NCBI GenBank assembly: GCA_016874035.1
Contig: VGVM01000018.1
Coordinates: 1 to 41,553 of the forward strand
Length of the DNA: 41,553 nucleotides
From: Gemmatimonadota bacterium
Lineage (GTDB): Bacteria > Gemmatimonadota > Gemmatimonadetes > Gemmatimonadales > Gemmatimonadaceae
Direction: 5' to 3'
Shown here: positions 15,028 to 22,591 of the stretch, in pieces
Layout of the letters: the number at the start of each line of letters is the position of its first letter
Position numbering within the stretch: position 1 is the stretch's first letter
Notes under the pieces: generated by a model
What the model was told of the DNA's origin: nothing
Database searches by the model: none
The model's input: the letters and a program-made list of their open reading frames with translations, nothing else
Position numbers and translations under genes: made by a program

Positions 15028-16317
15028 ATGCACCAAGTTCACCGTCTGGTCAGCAGGGCCGTCCTCACGGCGGTTTTCGCGCTCGCCGCGGCCCCGCTCG
15101 CCGCACAAGGTACCGTCCCGATCGACGACCCGGCTATCCGGCGTGCGTTCGCGGCGATCCAGTCGTGGAACAACTGGATCATTGATAACCAGGTCTCGAT
15201 CTGCGAGATCCCCGCGCCACCGTTCAAGGAAACCGCGCGCGGTATCGAGTACCGCAAGCGCCTGATGGCACTCGGCTATTCCAATGTGAAGATCGACACG
15301 GCCGGCAACGTGGTCGCCGAGCGGCCAGGTCGCGGCGGGGGCCCATCAATCATGATCGCGGGGCATCTCGACACGGTCTTCCCCGAAGGCACCGATGTCA
15401 AGGTGAAGCGGACCGGTACGCGGCTCGACGGCGCCGGCATCGGCGACGACTGCCGCGGGCTCGCCGTCGTTCTTGCCGTGGCGCGCGCACTGAACGAGGC
15501 GCGCATCGAGACGCGCGGCACCGTGTACCTCGTGGGCAATGTCGGTGAGGAAGGACCCGGCAACCTGCGGGGCGTGCGTGAGCTGCTCACCAACAGTTAC
15601 AAGGGCAAGGTGGACCAGTTCATCTCGGTGGACGGCACCGGGCTCGACATCACGGCGCGCGCCGTGGGCAGCAAGCGCTTCAACGTGGTCTTCACCGGCC
15701 CGGGCGGCCACAGTTACGGCGCGTTCGGGAATGTGCCGAGCGCGATTCACGCCATGGGGCGCGCAATCGGGAACATCGGCGACCTCGTGCCGCCGACGGG
15801 CATGAAGACGACCTACAACGTCGGGACCGTGAAGGGCGGGACGTCGGTGAACACCATCTCACCCGACGCCTCGATGGAGATTGACATGAGGTCGGAGAGC
15901 CTGGAGAACCTCGAGAAGATGGATCAGCTGATCCACGCGGCGATCGCGAAGGCCGTCGCCGCGGAGAATGCGCGCTGGCCCGGCGCGCGTGGCCAGATCT
16001 CCGTGCGTTACGACACGATCGGGATTCGACCCGTGGGGCGCGTGATCCAGAACGACAGCACACCGATCATCCGCACCGGCCTCGCGGCGGCGAAAGCGAT
16101 GGGGTTCACGCCGGACGTCGGCGCGAGCAGCACGGACAGCAACCTGCCGATGAGCATGGGGATCCCCGCGATGACGATTGACGGCGGCGGGCGTGGCGGG
16201 AATGCGCACGCGGCCGGCGAGTGGTACGATGACGGGCAGGACGGGTATAAGGGACCACAGTGGGCGCTGTTGATCGTGGCGTCGCTGGCCGGGCTCGTGC
16301 GGTCCACCACTCCGTAA
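15028..16317 (+). CDS. Exported M20 family metallopeptidase (PepT-like)
   Basis: A 429-residue exported di-zinc peptidase. The N-terminus is a Sec signal (RAVLTAVFALAAAPLAAQG). The catalytic domain has His113 and Asp115 (GHLDTVF), the bridging Asp140 or Asp141 (GIGDDCRG), and Glu174-Glu175 (GEEGPGN) as general base and metal ligand. GPGGHSYGAFGNVPSAIHAMGRA begins the dimerisation lid domain, and a late His (NAHAAGEWYDDG) completes the site. Relatives are tripeptide aminopeptidases or carboxypeptidases acting on small peptides. Two short GRGG segments occur in loops. DUF411 follows 25 bases downstream on the same strand, so the two may share a transcript ending at the strong terminator at 16830. 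The periplasm is the likely site of action. Confidence 0.88.
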   Translation: MHQVHRLVSRAVLTAVFALAAAPLAAQGTVPIDDPAIRRAFAAIQSWNNWIIDNQVSICEIPAPPFKETARGIEYRKRLMALGYSNVKIDTAGNVVAERPGRGGGPSIMIAGHLDTVFPEGTDVKVKRTGTRLDGAGIGDDCRGLAVVLAVARALNEARIETRGTVYLVGNVGEEGPGNLRGVRELLTNSYKGKVDQFISVDGTGLDITARAVGSKRFNVVFTGPGGHSYGAFGNVPSAIHAMGRAIGNIGDLVPPTGMKTTYNVGTVKGGTSVNTISPDASMEIDMRSESLENLEKMDQLIHAAIAKAVAAENARWPGARGQISVRYDTIGIRPVGRVIQNDSTPIIRTGLAAAKAMGFTPDVGASSTDSNLPMSMGIPAMTIDGGGRGGNAHAAGEWYDDGQDGYKGPQWALLIVASLAGLVRSTTP

Positions 16318-16342
16318 ACAGTATTGAAGGGAGGATACTCCA

Positions 16343-16813
16343 ATGGAACGACGTGATTTTGTTCGGTACTCCGCGGCGGGGCTCGCGCTTGGCGTGTTTT
16401 CGCGCGAATTGCTTGCGGAATCGGCGGCTCCGGCTGCGCCACTGCCGCCGATGACCGTGTACAAGACGCCCACCTGCGGCTGCTGCAAGGACTGGGTGAA
16501 GCACGCGCAGGCGGCGGGCTTTCAGGTGAAGAGCATTGACCTGACCGACCTGACGAAGATCAAGCAGGACGCGGGCGTGCCGGCCGAACTCGAGAGCTGC
16601 CACACCGTGCTCGTCGGCAAGTACGTGATCGAAGGTCACGTGCCGGCGGACCTGGTCAAGAAGGTGCTCGACGAGAAGCCGCCGATCATCGGGCTCGCGG
16701 TGGCCGGCATGGTGGTCGGCTCGCCGGGCATGGAGCAAGGCAACATGAAGCAGCCGTACAAGGTGATCGCGTTCTCGAAGGGCGGAAAGTCGAGCGTGTA
16801 CGCGCAGCGGTAG
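16343..16813 (+). CDS. DUF411 metal-binding exported protein
   Basis: A 156-residue protein of the DUF411 family, a thioredoxin-like fold often found beside copper or metal resistance genes. The hallmark KTPTCGCCKDWVKH places Cys45, Cys47 and Cys48 as likely metal ligands, followed by the conserved HTVLVGKYVIEGHVPADLV and a PGMEQG segment near the end. The N-terminus (MERRDFVRYSAAGLALGVFSREL) contains a twin-arginine-like RRDF motif and a hydrophobic stretch, so it is probably exported. A good Shine-Dalgarno (AGGGAGG, 16328-16334) precedes the ATG. No efflux pump or oxidase is adjacent, so which metal it handles is not evident. The gene ends 16 bases before a strong intrinsic terminator. Confidence 0.87.
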   Translation: MERRDFVRYSAAGLALGVFSRELLAESAAPAAPLPPMTVYKTPTCGCCKDWVKHAQAAGFQVKSIDLTDLTKIKQDAGVPAELESCHTVLVGKYVIEGHVPADLVKKVLDEKPPIIGLAVAGMVVGSPGMEQGNMKQPYKVIAFSKGGKSSVYAQR

Positions 16814-16829
16814 GGCATCAGCCCGAACG

Positions 16830-16862
16830 AAAAAGGGCCCCGTAATTCACGGGGCCCTTTTT
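16830..16862. terminator. Strong bidirectional intrinsic terminator
   Basis: A perfect 9-bp GC stem (GGGCCCCGT / ACGGGGCCC, 16835-16843 and 16849-16857) has a 5-base loop and is flanked by five A on the left and five T on the right. It therefore serves the DUF411 gene on the plus strand and the tRNA on the minus strand. Confidence 0.92.
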
Positions 16863-16874
16863 CATTCGCGAGAA

Positions 16875-16947
16875 CTGGGGCGGGTGGACTCGAACCACCA
16901 ACATCCGCATTAACAGTGCGGCGCTCTGCCGATTGAGCTACACCCCA
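16875..16947 (-). tRNA. tRNA-Asn (anticodon GTT)
   Basis: The minus strand folds as a complete 73-base cloverleaf. The acceptor stem is TGGGGTG / CGCCCCA with one G-T pair, followed by a D-arm (TAGCTCAATCGGCAGAGC region), an anticodon loop CTGTTAA giving GTT (Asn), a T-arm GGTTCGAGTCC and discriminator G. The 3' CCA is not encoded (TTC follows). It has its own promoter-like sequence upstream and a shared terminator downstream. Confidence 0.95.
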
Positions 16948-16981
16948 TCAGGACAACAACCAACGCGCCTGAGGACGCAAA

Positions 16982-17044
16982 TCCCGGCCAAATTTCAGGC
17001 CGGGACTGAGCTTCAATTGTATCGGTTTCGGCCCCGAAAACCAA
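16982..17044 (-). promoter_or_regulatory. Promoter and hairpin leader of tRNA-Asn
   Basis: On the minus strand TTGGTT (17039-17044) and TACAAT (17016-17021) are separated by 17 bases, a good sigma-70-type promoter. Immediately after the expected start the transcript would contain an 8-bp perfect hairpin (TCCCGGCC / GGCCGGGA, 16982-17005) before the mature tRNA 5' end at 16947. Confidence 0.55.
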
Positions 17045-17078
17045 CTGCTTAAAGGGGTTACGGCATATCTTCTCCCCT

Positions 17079-17639
17079 ATGACGCCGACACGATTTCGCG
17101 CCCCGAGAACCCGCCTGGCAGGTGCCGCCGTAGCCTTCTCCGGGTTCACAATGCTCGCCGCACTCACGGCCTGCGGCGAGAAGGCTGCGCCCCCGCCGCC
17201 CTCCGCAGCACAAACGCTCGCCGCCGTCCGCGACGCCAAGTCGCTGCCGCCCGAAACCTACGTCAGCCCCACGGCCGGGTTCGACCTGCACCTCCCCGGA
17301 ATCTGGACCGGCAAGTACGTCGCCTCCGAGAAGAACGACACGACCGCCGGCGCTCACCTCGCCGTCGAGTTCAAGTTCAAGCCGGACTCCGGCTCCGCCG
17401 CGCCGAGTCACCTGCTCATGACGATCCGGCTCTTCACCAAGGCCGCCTGGGACAAGGTTTCGGCGCGCCCGGGCGCACCGGTCGGCGTGAAACTCGCCGA
17501 GTCGGGGAAGACCGTGTTCGTTCTTTCGCTGCCGGAAGCGAACCCGTATCCGGCGACGTCGCCCGAGGCACCGCGCTACGACCAGCTGATCATCTCGATC
17601 GCGCAGGGCGGCCAGCAGGTTCATCTCGCGCCGCGGTGA
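17079..17639 (+). CDS. Putative lipoprotein of unknown function
   Basis: A 186-residue exported protein with an Arg-rich n-region, a hydrophobic stretch and a lipobox (LTAC, Cys near residue 32), followed by a Pro-rich linker (KAAPPPPSAA). The mature part contains SPTAGFDLHLPGIWTGKY, a beta-strand-rich pattern seen in small envelope lipoproteins with a PsbP/LpqN-like fold, and an Ile/Phe-rich end. I cannot assign a family with confidence. There are no cysteines besides the lipobox one. The gene starts only about 10 bases after an AT-rich CATATCTTC that may be its -10, implying a very short leader. It is followed after 7 bases by an aminotransferase gene, so the two are probably co-transcribed, though no functional link is evident. 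Confidence 0.7.
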   Translation: MTPTRFRAPRTRLAGAAVAFSGFTMLAALTACGEKAAPPPPSAAQTLAAVRDAKSLPPETYVSPTAGFDLHLPGIWTGKYVASEKNDTTAGAHLAVEFKFKPDSGSAAPSHLLMTIRLFTKAAWDKVSARPGAPVGVKLAESGKTVFVLSLPEANPYPATSPEAPRYDQLIISIAQGGQQVHLAPR

Positions 17640-17646
17640 GGCAGGC

Positions 17647-18858
17647 ATGAGCTCAGTATTGGGCGCGCCGCCGCGCGCCACGCGGCTTTCCGCACTCGCA
17701 ATCGAAGGCGCGTTCGCCGTCGCCGCAGCGGCGCGCGCGCTCGAGCAGCAGGGGCGTGAGGTCATTCACCTCGAACTCGGCCAACCCGACTTCCCTTCCC
17801 CGCCGCATGCGATCGCCGCGGGCATCGGCGCGCTCGAAGCCGACGATGCGAAGTACACCGCACCGGCCGGGATCCCGGAACTCCGCGAAGCGCTCGTCGC
17901 GTACGCTCGTGGCCGCGGGATTCCCGCCACGCTCGGCAACGTCGTCGTGACATCGGCCGCCAAGCCGATGCTGCAGTACGCGCTCCTGCTCACGGTGAAC
18001 CCGGGCGATGAAGTGCTGATTCCCTCGCCAGGATTCCCGATCTACCCTTCGGCCGTGCGGCTCGCGGGCGGGACCGAGCGCTACTATGGCATCCGCCTCA
18101 CCGACGGGCGCTGGACCGTTTCGTGGGACGAGATCGAATCGCTGATCACGCCGCGCACGCGCGCGATCATGCTCAATTCGCCACACAACCCGACCGGGTG
18201 GACGGCAACGGCTGACGACATGGTGCGAATCGGCTTGCTGGCCGAGCAACACAACCTGTGGGTCATCAGCGACGAGATCTACAGCGGCCTCGCGTACGAT
18301 TACGCGGACGGCATCGCTCCGTCGGCTGCCGCAGTGCCGGGACTGCTCGACCGCACGATCATCATTGACGGATTCTCCAAGCGCTGGTCCATGACCGGCT
18401 GGCGGCTCGGGTTCGGCATCGTGCCGGAGTCGCTCTGGGAAGACCTCGTCGCGCTGGTCATCAACAATACGTCGTGTGCGCCGCCGTTCATCCAGCGCGG
18501 TGGCGTCGCCGCGGTCGCCGGCTCACAGGATGTCGTGCACGCGCTCCGGCGCTCGCTGCACGAACGGCGCGATCGGTTCGTCGCGGGCCTGAACTCGGTT
18601 CCCGGCGTCCACTGTGCGCTTCCATCCGGCGCGTTCTATGCGTTCGCGGATATCCGCGAGCTGCTCGCGCGCACCGGACTCGATACGCAGACGTTCCAGT
18701 CCAAGCTGTTGCAGGAGTTCGGTGTCGCGGGGTGCCCGGGCACCGACTTCGGGACGATCGGCGACGGGTTCATCCGGTTTTCGTTCGCGACTGCCGCGCC
18801 GAAACTGGATCGTGGCGTCGAGTTGCTGAATGCCGCAGCGAAGGCGTTCGGCGCGTAG
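17647..18858 (+). CDS. PLP-dependent class I/II aminotransferase
   Basis: A 403-residue cytoplasmic fold-type I aminotransferase of the aspartate/aromatic group. It carries LGQPDFPSP near the N-terminus, the SPHNPTG motif (substrate and PLP ring contacts), DEIYSGLAYD (PLP N1 Asp), the Schiff-base Lys245 in DGFSKRWSMTGWRLGF, and a C-terminal GFIRFSFA with the Arg that binds the substrate carboxylate. Length is normal. Substrate specificity (Asp, aromatic, Ala or other) cannot be told from these motifs. The ATG is preceded by GAGG a few bases upstream and the gene follows the lipoprotein closely. It converges with the plug-domain protein gene, 12 bases from its stop. Confidence 0.9.
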   Translation: MSSVLGAPPRATRLSALAIEGAFAVAAAARALEQQGREVIHLELGQPDFPSPPHAIAAGIGALEADDAKYTAPAGIPELREALVAYARGRGIPATLGNVVVTSAAKPMLQYALLLTVNPGDEVLIPSPGFPIYPSAVRLAGGTERYYGIRLTDGRWTVSWDEIESLITPRTRAIMLNSPHNPTGWTATADDMVRIGLLAEQHNLWVISDEIYSGLAYDYADGIAPSAAAVPGLLDRTIIIDGFSKRWSMTGWRLGFGIVPESLWEDLVALVINNTSCAPPFIQRGGVAAVAGSQDVVHALRRSLHERRDRFVAGLNSVPGVHCALPSGAFYAFADIRELLARTGLDTQTFQSKLLQEFGVAGCPGTDFGTIGDGFIRFSFATAAPKLDRGVELLNAAAKAFGA

Positions 18859-18870
18859 CTGATATCGACG

Positions 18871-21333
18871 CTACCGCGTCCACACCGCGATCAGCCCGCA
18901 CCATTTGCCGGTGCCTGTGCCGCCGTACTGCGGCGGGATAGATGCGGGTCCCGCGAACACCTCGATCCCGTGGATCTGATCGGGCGGCGGTAGCTGGTTG
19001 AGGTTTGGCATGGACTCGGGCCAGAGCACGCCGTCCACCATCACCTTCATATAGCAGGGCAGGTCGCTCAGCAGCCGCGCGTTCTCCACCCGCATCGAGC
19101 GCGCAATCACCTGCCCGCCCTGCTCGGCGATCTTCACCGACGGTACGTTCGTCAGCAGGTGCCAGGCACTCACGGGATTTCGCTTCTCGATGTCCGTGCG
19201 CGTGAAGGAGCGCGTTGCCATGGCATTCAGCCGGCGCGTCTCGAACTCGTCTAGCTGCCCGAACTTCCGTTCATCGCCAATGATGCGCACCGTGTCGAGC
19301 GCGGGCGGGTCGTTGCCGCTCAGGATGATCGGCACCGTGTTGCGGCCCTCCGCGATCGTCGCCGAGACCTGGCCTGGCCGGAAGCCGATCTTTCGCGCAC
19401 GCACCACCACACGCCCGGTTGGCGCGTCCGGCACCAGCGCGCGACTGTTGGTCCCCGTCGTGTAGTTCTTCTTCACGCCGTCGGGTGTTTCGATCTCCAG
19501 CGTCACGCCCGGCAGGTATGCGCCGTCTTCGTCCGTAATGATCACCTCGACCAGCGCGCGACCCTTGCGCGGCAGGATCCGGTCAACGGTCTCAGTGACG
19601 TTGTGCGGGACGAGGTCAATCGTGCCGAACGGCTGGTCGGGTTCGAGCGTCACTCGCTTGGCGTCCGCACCGTTGTCGGTCTTGACGCGCGCGATCAGCA
19701 GGACCTCGCGCGGAACGCCGCAGGTGCGCCACCGGCCCGCGCCATCGGTGAACGCGCCAACCGACTGTTCCGTCCACGCCATCCGGTCGGCCGTCGCCTC
19801 GGAAACGATCTTCACGCGGCCCTGCCAGGTCAGCACGACCGACGCGTTCGCCACAGGGTTCCCGATCGTGTCGCGCACGACGCCGCGCACCATTCCGTCG
19901 CCTGTGTGCAACGAGTCGCGGCACGCTGACTTCAGGAGCTCATCCGCTGACGGCAGTCGCAGTGAGTCGCGGCGCGCGCCGGATCCGCCACGGCCGCGCG
20001 CGTCGCCCGCCACGATCTCGATCTCGCGCGTGATCGGCGCGATCCCCAGTGTATCCATGAGCGGCGTGCGCACGCGTGCCTCGTACCGACCGGGCAGCAC
20101 GGGTTCGATCCTCGCTCGGCCCGTGGCATCGGTCATCGTCGAGTAATCGGTGCCCATCAGCTCCACCGACGCACGCGCTGCCGGCGTCCAGCGGTCGCGG
20201 GACACGAGTTGCAAGTCGAGCACTGCGCCGCGCGCGCGATACAGCGTCGTATCGTTCCGGCGCACCTCGTTCACCGTACCGCCCATGATGTGCATCGCCC
20301 GCACCGTGCTCCCGGGCGCGGGCCGGACCACGCGTCGCATCCCCGTCCCGGTGTTGTCCGGCAGCCGGCCGAACTCCGGCATGCGGATCGTCCAGTCGCT
20401 GACCAACCAGCCGCCGCTGCCAAGCCGGAGGAAGTCCACGCGACCGCCGGGGTTCGCCGCCTCCGCGGCCGGCGGAAGATTCGTGTAGCCGAACTCCATC
20501 CAGCGGAGCTCTGCCGTGCGGCGGTCAAGCCAGAACGTACCGGCGATGTCCCGCAACTCGCTCCGCGGATTCGACGGGCGGAACCCGACGCCGACCAGCG
20601 TGTCCGCACCGCGCGGCGCGGCGGCGATGTGAAAGCAGTGCGTCGCTGCAAACGATTCGGAAAGAAGCACCGCACCATCCGGGGCGTGGTACACCGTCTG
20701 CCCGGCGTCCGCCACGATATACCCGCGGCGCGCGAGCACTTCGGCCGGCAGGCTACGAAACGCGTGCGTGGTCGGGCTGATCGTCGTGCGCACACGCAGC
20801 CCACGCACGATCCGGCCCGTGGGATCAAGCGTGCGATCGAACTCGACCCACTCGGCGTTGAGCGGCGCGCCATCCGCCGCGAGCTGAGCCGTCATGATCG
20901 CCTTGCGCGCTTCTTCCCATGCGCGCGCGACAAGCGCACCGGTGTCCGGGTTCGTGCGGCAGGCATCGTCGCCGCGGACCGTGACGGTCGTCAGCGACAC
21001 GGCGATGTCCGTCAGTCGAATGGGCGAGGCGGCGGCAATGTCCGTCCCGTTCACGGCAACTGACGGCCCGCCGGTCGGACGGTAGCCGACCCGCAGCACC
21101 TGCAGCTGGTAGCGCCCGGGGCGCGCGAGGCGCACGAGGTACTCGCCTCGCGTGTTCGTCAGTGCGCGCACGGCCTCGCCGCTGTCGGGCGTCGCGACGA
21201 CGATTACACTCGCCGCGCGTGTGTTGCCGTCACCCAGCGTGACCGTGCCACGGATGCCCTGCGCGCCAAGTGTTGGCGACGCGAGCACGGCAACAGTCGC
21301 AGCCAAAGGATTGATGAGACGCGCGAGGCGCAT
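18871..21333 (-). CDS. Multi-domain carboxypeptidase-regulatory-like protein with C-terminal TonB plug
   Basis: An 820-residue exported protein. After a signal peptide (ATVAVLASPTLGA-QG) comes a CarboxypepD-regulatory domain (residues ~25-115), a middle domain with two conserved Cys, and then at least three further regulatory-like beta-sandwich domains (ARASVELMGTDYSTMTD, NPVANASVVLTW, LPGVTLEIETPDG). The last ~130 residues are a TonB-plug-like domain (FTRTDIEKRNPVSAWHLLTNVPSV ... VMVDGVLWPESMPNLNQL ... IHGIEVFAGPASIPPQYGG) and the protein ends right after, without the 22-strand barrel. A short Arg-Gly linker (ARGRGGSGARR) occurs mid-protein. The ATG at 21333 (or GTG 21336) lies only 9 bases after the flavoenzyme stop, indicating an operon. 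It probably acts in the periplasm or at the outer membrane; its partner is unknown. Confidence 0.8.
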   Translation of the reverse strand: MRLARLINPLAATVAVLASPTLGAQGIRGTVTLGDGNTRAASVIVVATPDSGEAVRALTNTRGEYLVRLARPGRYQLQVLRVGYRPTGGPSVAVNGTDIAAASPIRLTDIAVSLTTVTVRGDDACRTNPDTGALVARAWEEARKAIMTAQLAADGAPLNAEWVEFDRTLDPTGRIVRGLRVRTTISPTTHAFRSLPAEVLARRGYIVADAGQTVYHAPDGAVLLSESFAATHCFHIAAAPRGADTLVGVGFRPSNPRSELRDIAGTFWLDRRTAELRWMEFGYTNLPPAAEAANPGGRVDFLRLGSGGWLVSDWTIRMPEFGRLPDNTGTGMRRVVRPAPGSTVRAMHIMGGTVNEVRRNDTTLYRARGAVLDLQLVSRDRWTPAARASVELMGTDYSTMTDATGRARIEPVLPGRYEARVRTPLMDTLGIAPITREIEIVAGDARGRGGSGARRDSLRLPSADELLKSACRDSLHTGDGMVRGVVRDTIGNPVANASVVLTWQGRVKIVSEATADRMAWTEQSVGAFTDGAGRWRTCGVPREVLLIARVKTDNGADAKRVTLEPDQPFGTIDLVPHNVTETVDRILPRKGRALVEVIITDEDGAYLPGVTLEIETPDGVKKNYTTGTNSRALVPDAPTGRVVVRARKIGFRPGQVSATIAEGRNTVPIILSGNDPPALDTVRIIGDERKFGQLDEFETRRLNAMATRSFTRTDIEKRNPVSAWHLLTNVPSVKIAEQGGQVIARSMRVENARLLSDLPCYMKVMVDGVLWPESMPNLNQLPPPDQIHGIEVFAGPASIPPQYGGTGTGKWCGLIAVWTR

Positions 21334-21342
21334 CACCTGACG

Positions 21343-22479
21343 CTACCGATCAAGCCGGAACGGCGAAAGGTCGAAGGCACAGTGTCCATCAATCACCATC
21401 GCTGCCTGCAGCTCGCCGATAGCGCTCGCGAACTTGAACCCATGCCCGGAACAGGGGCTCGAGATCAGGACCTGCGGCATTCCCGGCAGCACATCAATCA
21501 CGAAGCGCAGGTCGAGCGTGTCGGTGTACGGACACACGGCGGCGTCGAGCACGTTGGCGTCGGCGACCCACCCGAAGAGGCGCGCGACCGCCGTCCGCAC
21601 TCGCGCGATGTCGTGCGGCTCGATCGTGCGCCGCATCTCGCGCACGTCCGGCACCGGCTCGCCCTCGTAGTGAACGGCGACCTTCCACCCGCGCTTGGAG
21701 ACGGGGAATCCGTACACCAGCTGGCCGTCTTCGAACTCGCAGAGAAAAACCGGGAAACGACTCGGCTCCCACATCGCGCGGTCGCCGGGGAGCTCGAACC
21801 ACACCAGCGTCTGCCGCTCGACATTGAGCGTCGGCCCCATCGCACCGAGCAGTTCGTGCATCCACGGGCCGGCCGTGAGTACCAGCCGCCCTGCCTCGTA
21901 GGTGCCCTGCGTGGTGCGCACCTTCACGCCACCGCCGGGTGTGGCCATCCAGCCCAGTACCCGTTCGTTGACCTGGATCGTCGCGCCGTGCTGCACGGCC
22001 AGTCCGATATGCGCCGCGATGCAGCGCTCGGGGTCCAGGAAACCCGCCGCGGGGTCGAACAGCGCCTTCATCCCGCTGAGCGGCATGAACGGCGGAAAGC
22101 GGTCCTGAAGCTGGTCGTGACGGATCTCTTCACACGGCAGCGAAAACTCCGCGGCCGCGCGCCGCGCACCCTTGATCAGCCCGCTGGACTCGCGGCCGAG
22201 CATGAGTCCGCCTGTGACTGTAAGCAGGCCGGGTGTATTCGAGTCCTTCTCGAGCTTCCGCCACAGTTCATGCGCACGCTGCACCAGCGGCACGTAAAGC
22301 GGGTGCTCGTAATACACCTGTCGGATGATCCGCGACTCGCCGTGCGACGAGCCCATCGCGTGCGGTGGCTTGTACTGGTCAATGCCGAGTACGCGCTGCC
22401 CGCGGGCGGCCAGGTGATACGCCGTCGCGCTGCCCATCGCGCCGAGGCCGACGACGATCACGTCGTAGGGGGAGGTCAT
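21343..22479 (-). CDS. solA: Sarcosine oxidase / N-methyl-amino-acid oxidase family flavoenzyme
   Basis: A 378-residue cytoplasmic flavoprotein of the MSOX/SolA group, which oxidatively demethylates sarcosine, N-methyltryptophan or related secondary amines with release of formaldehyde and hydrogen peroxide. The dinucleotide-binding motif is VVGLGAMGSATAYHLAARG, followed by GSSHGESRIIRQVYYEHP, the family flavin-contact segment. Cys316 (AVCPYTDT) occupies the position of the cysteine that binds FAD covalently in monomeric sarcosine oxidase, and GHGFKFASAIGE closes the flavin site. Length equals that of MSOX. solA versus soxA cannot be separated without alignment, so the symbol is tentative. It sits upstream of the plug-domain gene, and its leader contains competing hairpins. 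Confidence 0.85.
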   Translation of the reverse strand: MTSPYDVIVVGLGAMGSATAYHLAARGQRVLGIDQYKPPHAMGSSHGESRIIRQVYYEHPLYVPLVQRAHELWRKLEKDSNTPGLLTVTGGLMLGRESSGLIKGARRAAAEFSLPCEEIRHDQLQDRFPPFMPLSGMKALFDPAAGFLDPERCIAAHIGLAVQHGATIQVNERVLGWMATPGGGVKVRTTQGTYEAGRLVLTAGPWMHELLGAMGPTLNVERQTLVWFELPGDRAMWEPSRFPVFLCEFEDGQLVYGFPVSKRGWKVAVHYEGEPVPDVREMRRTIEPHDIARVRTAVARLFGWVADANVLDAAVCPYTDTLDLRFVIDVLPGMPQVLISSPCSGHGFKFASAIGELQAAMVIDGHCAFDLSPFRLDR

Positions 22480-22502
22480 GTGGCTGGGATGATGATGACG
22501 GG

Positions 22503-22562
22503 CGAATCCTCGAGTCCCAAGAAACTAGGACGGGGACCGAGGATTCGAACCCTCGGTCCCCG
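22503..22562 (-). promoter_or_regulatory. Leader of the flavoenzyme gene with competing hairpins (possible terminator/attenuator)
   Basis: On the minus strand segment 1 (CGGGGACCGAGG) pairs perfectly over 12 bp with segment 2 (CCTCGGTCCCCG) around an 8-base loop. Segment 2, extended 5' to CGAATCCTCGGTCCCC, can instead pair with segment 3 (GGGACTCGAGGATTCG, 22503-22518) over 15 bp with one bulge. The two folds exclude each other. There is no long U-tract; the simplest alternative is a terminator for the upstream HEAT gene. Confidence 0.5.
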
Positions 22563-22591
22563 CTATTTGCGTACCTTCGCTCCCCGAGGGA

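Noticed and set aside
22531-22562. A complete tRNA or integrase attachment site
   Set aside because: The hairpin resembles an acceptor/T-stem minihelix, but D- and anticodon arms are absent and no integrase or mobile gene is nearby.
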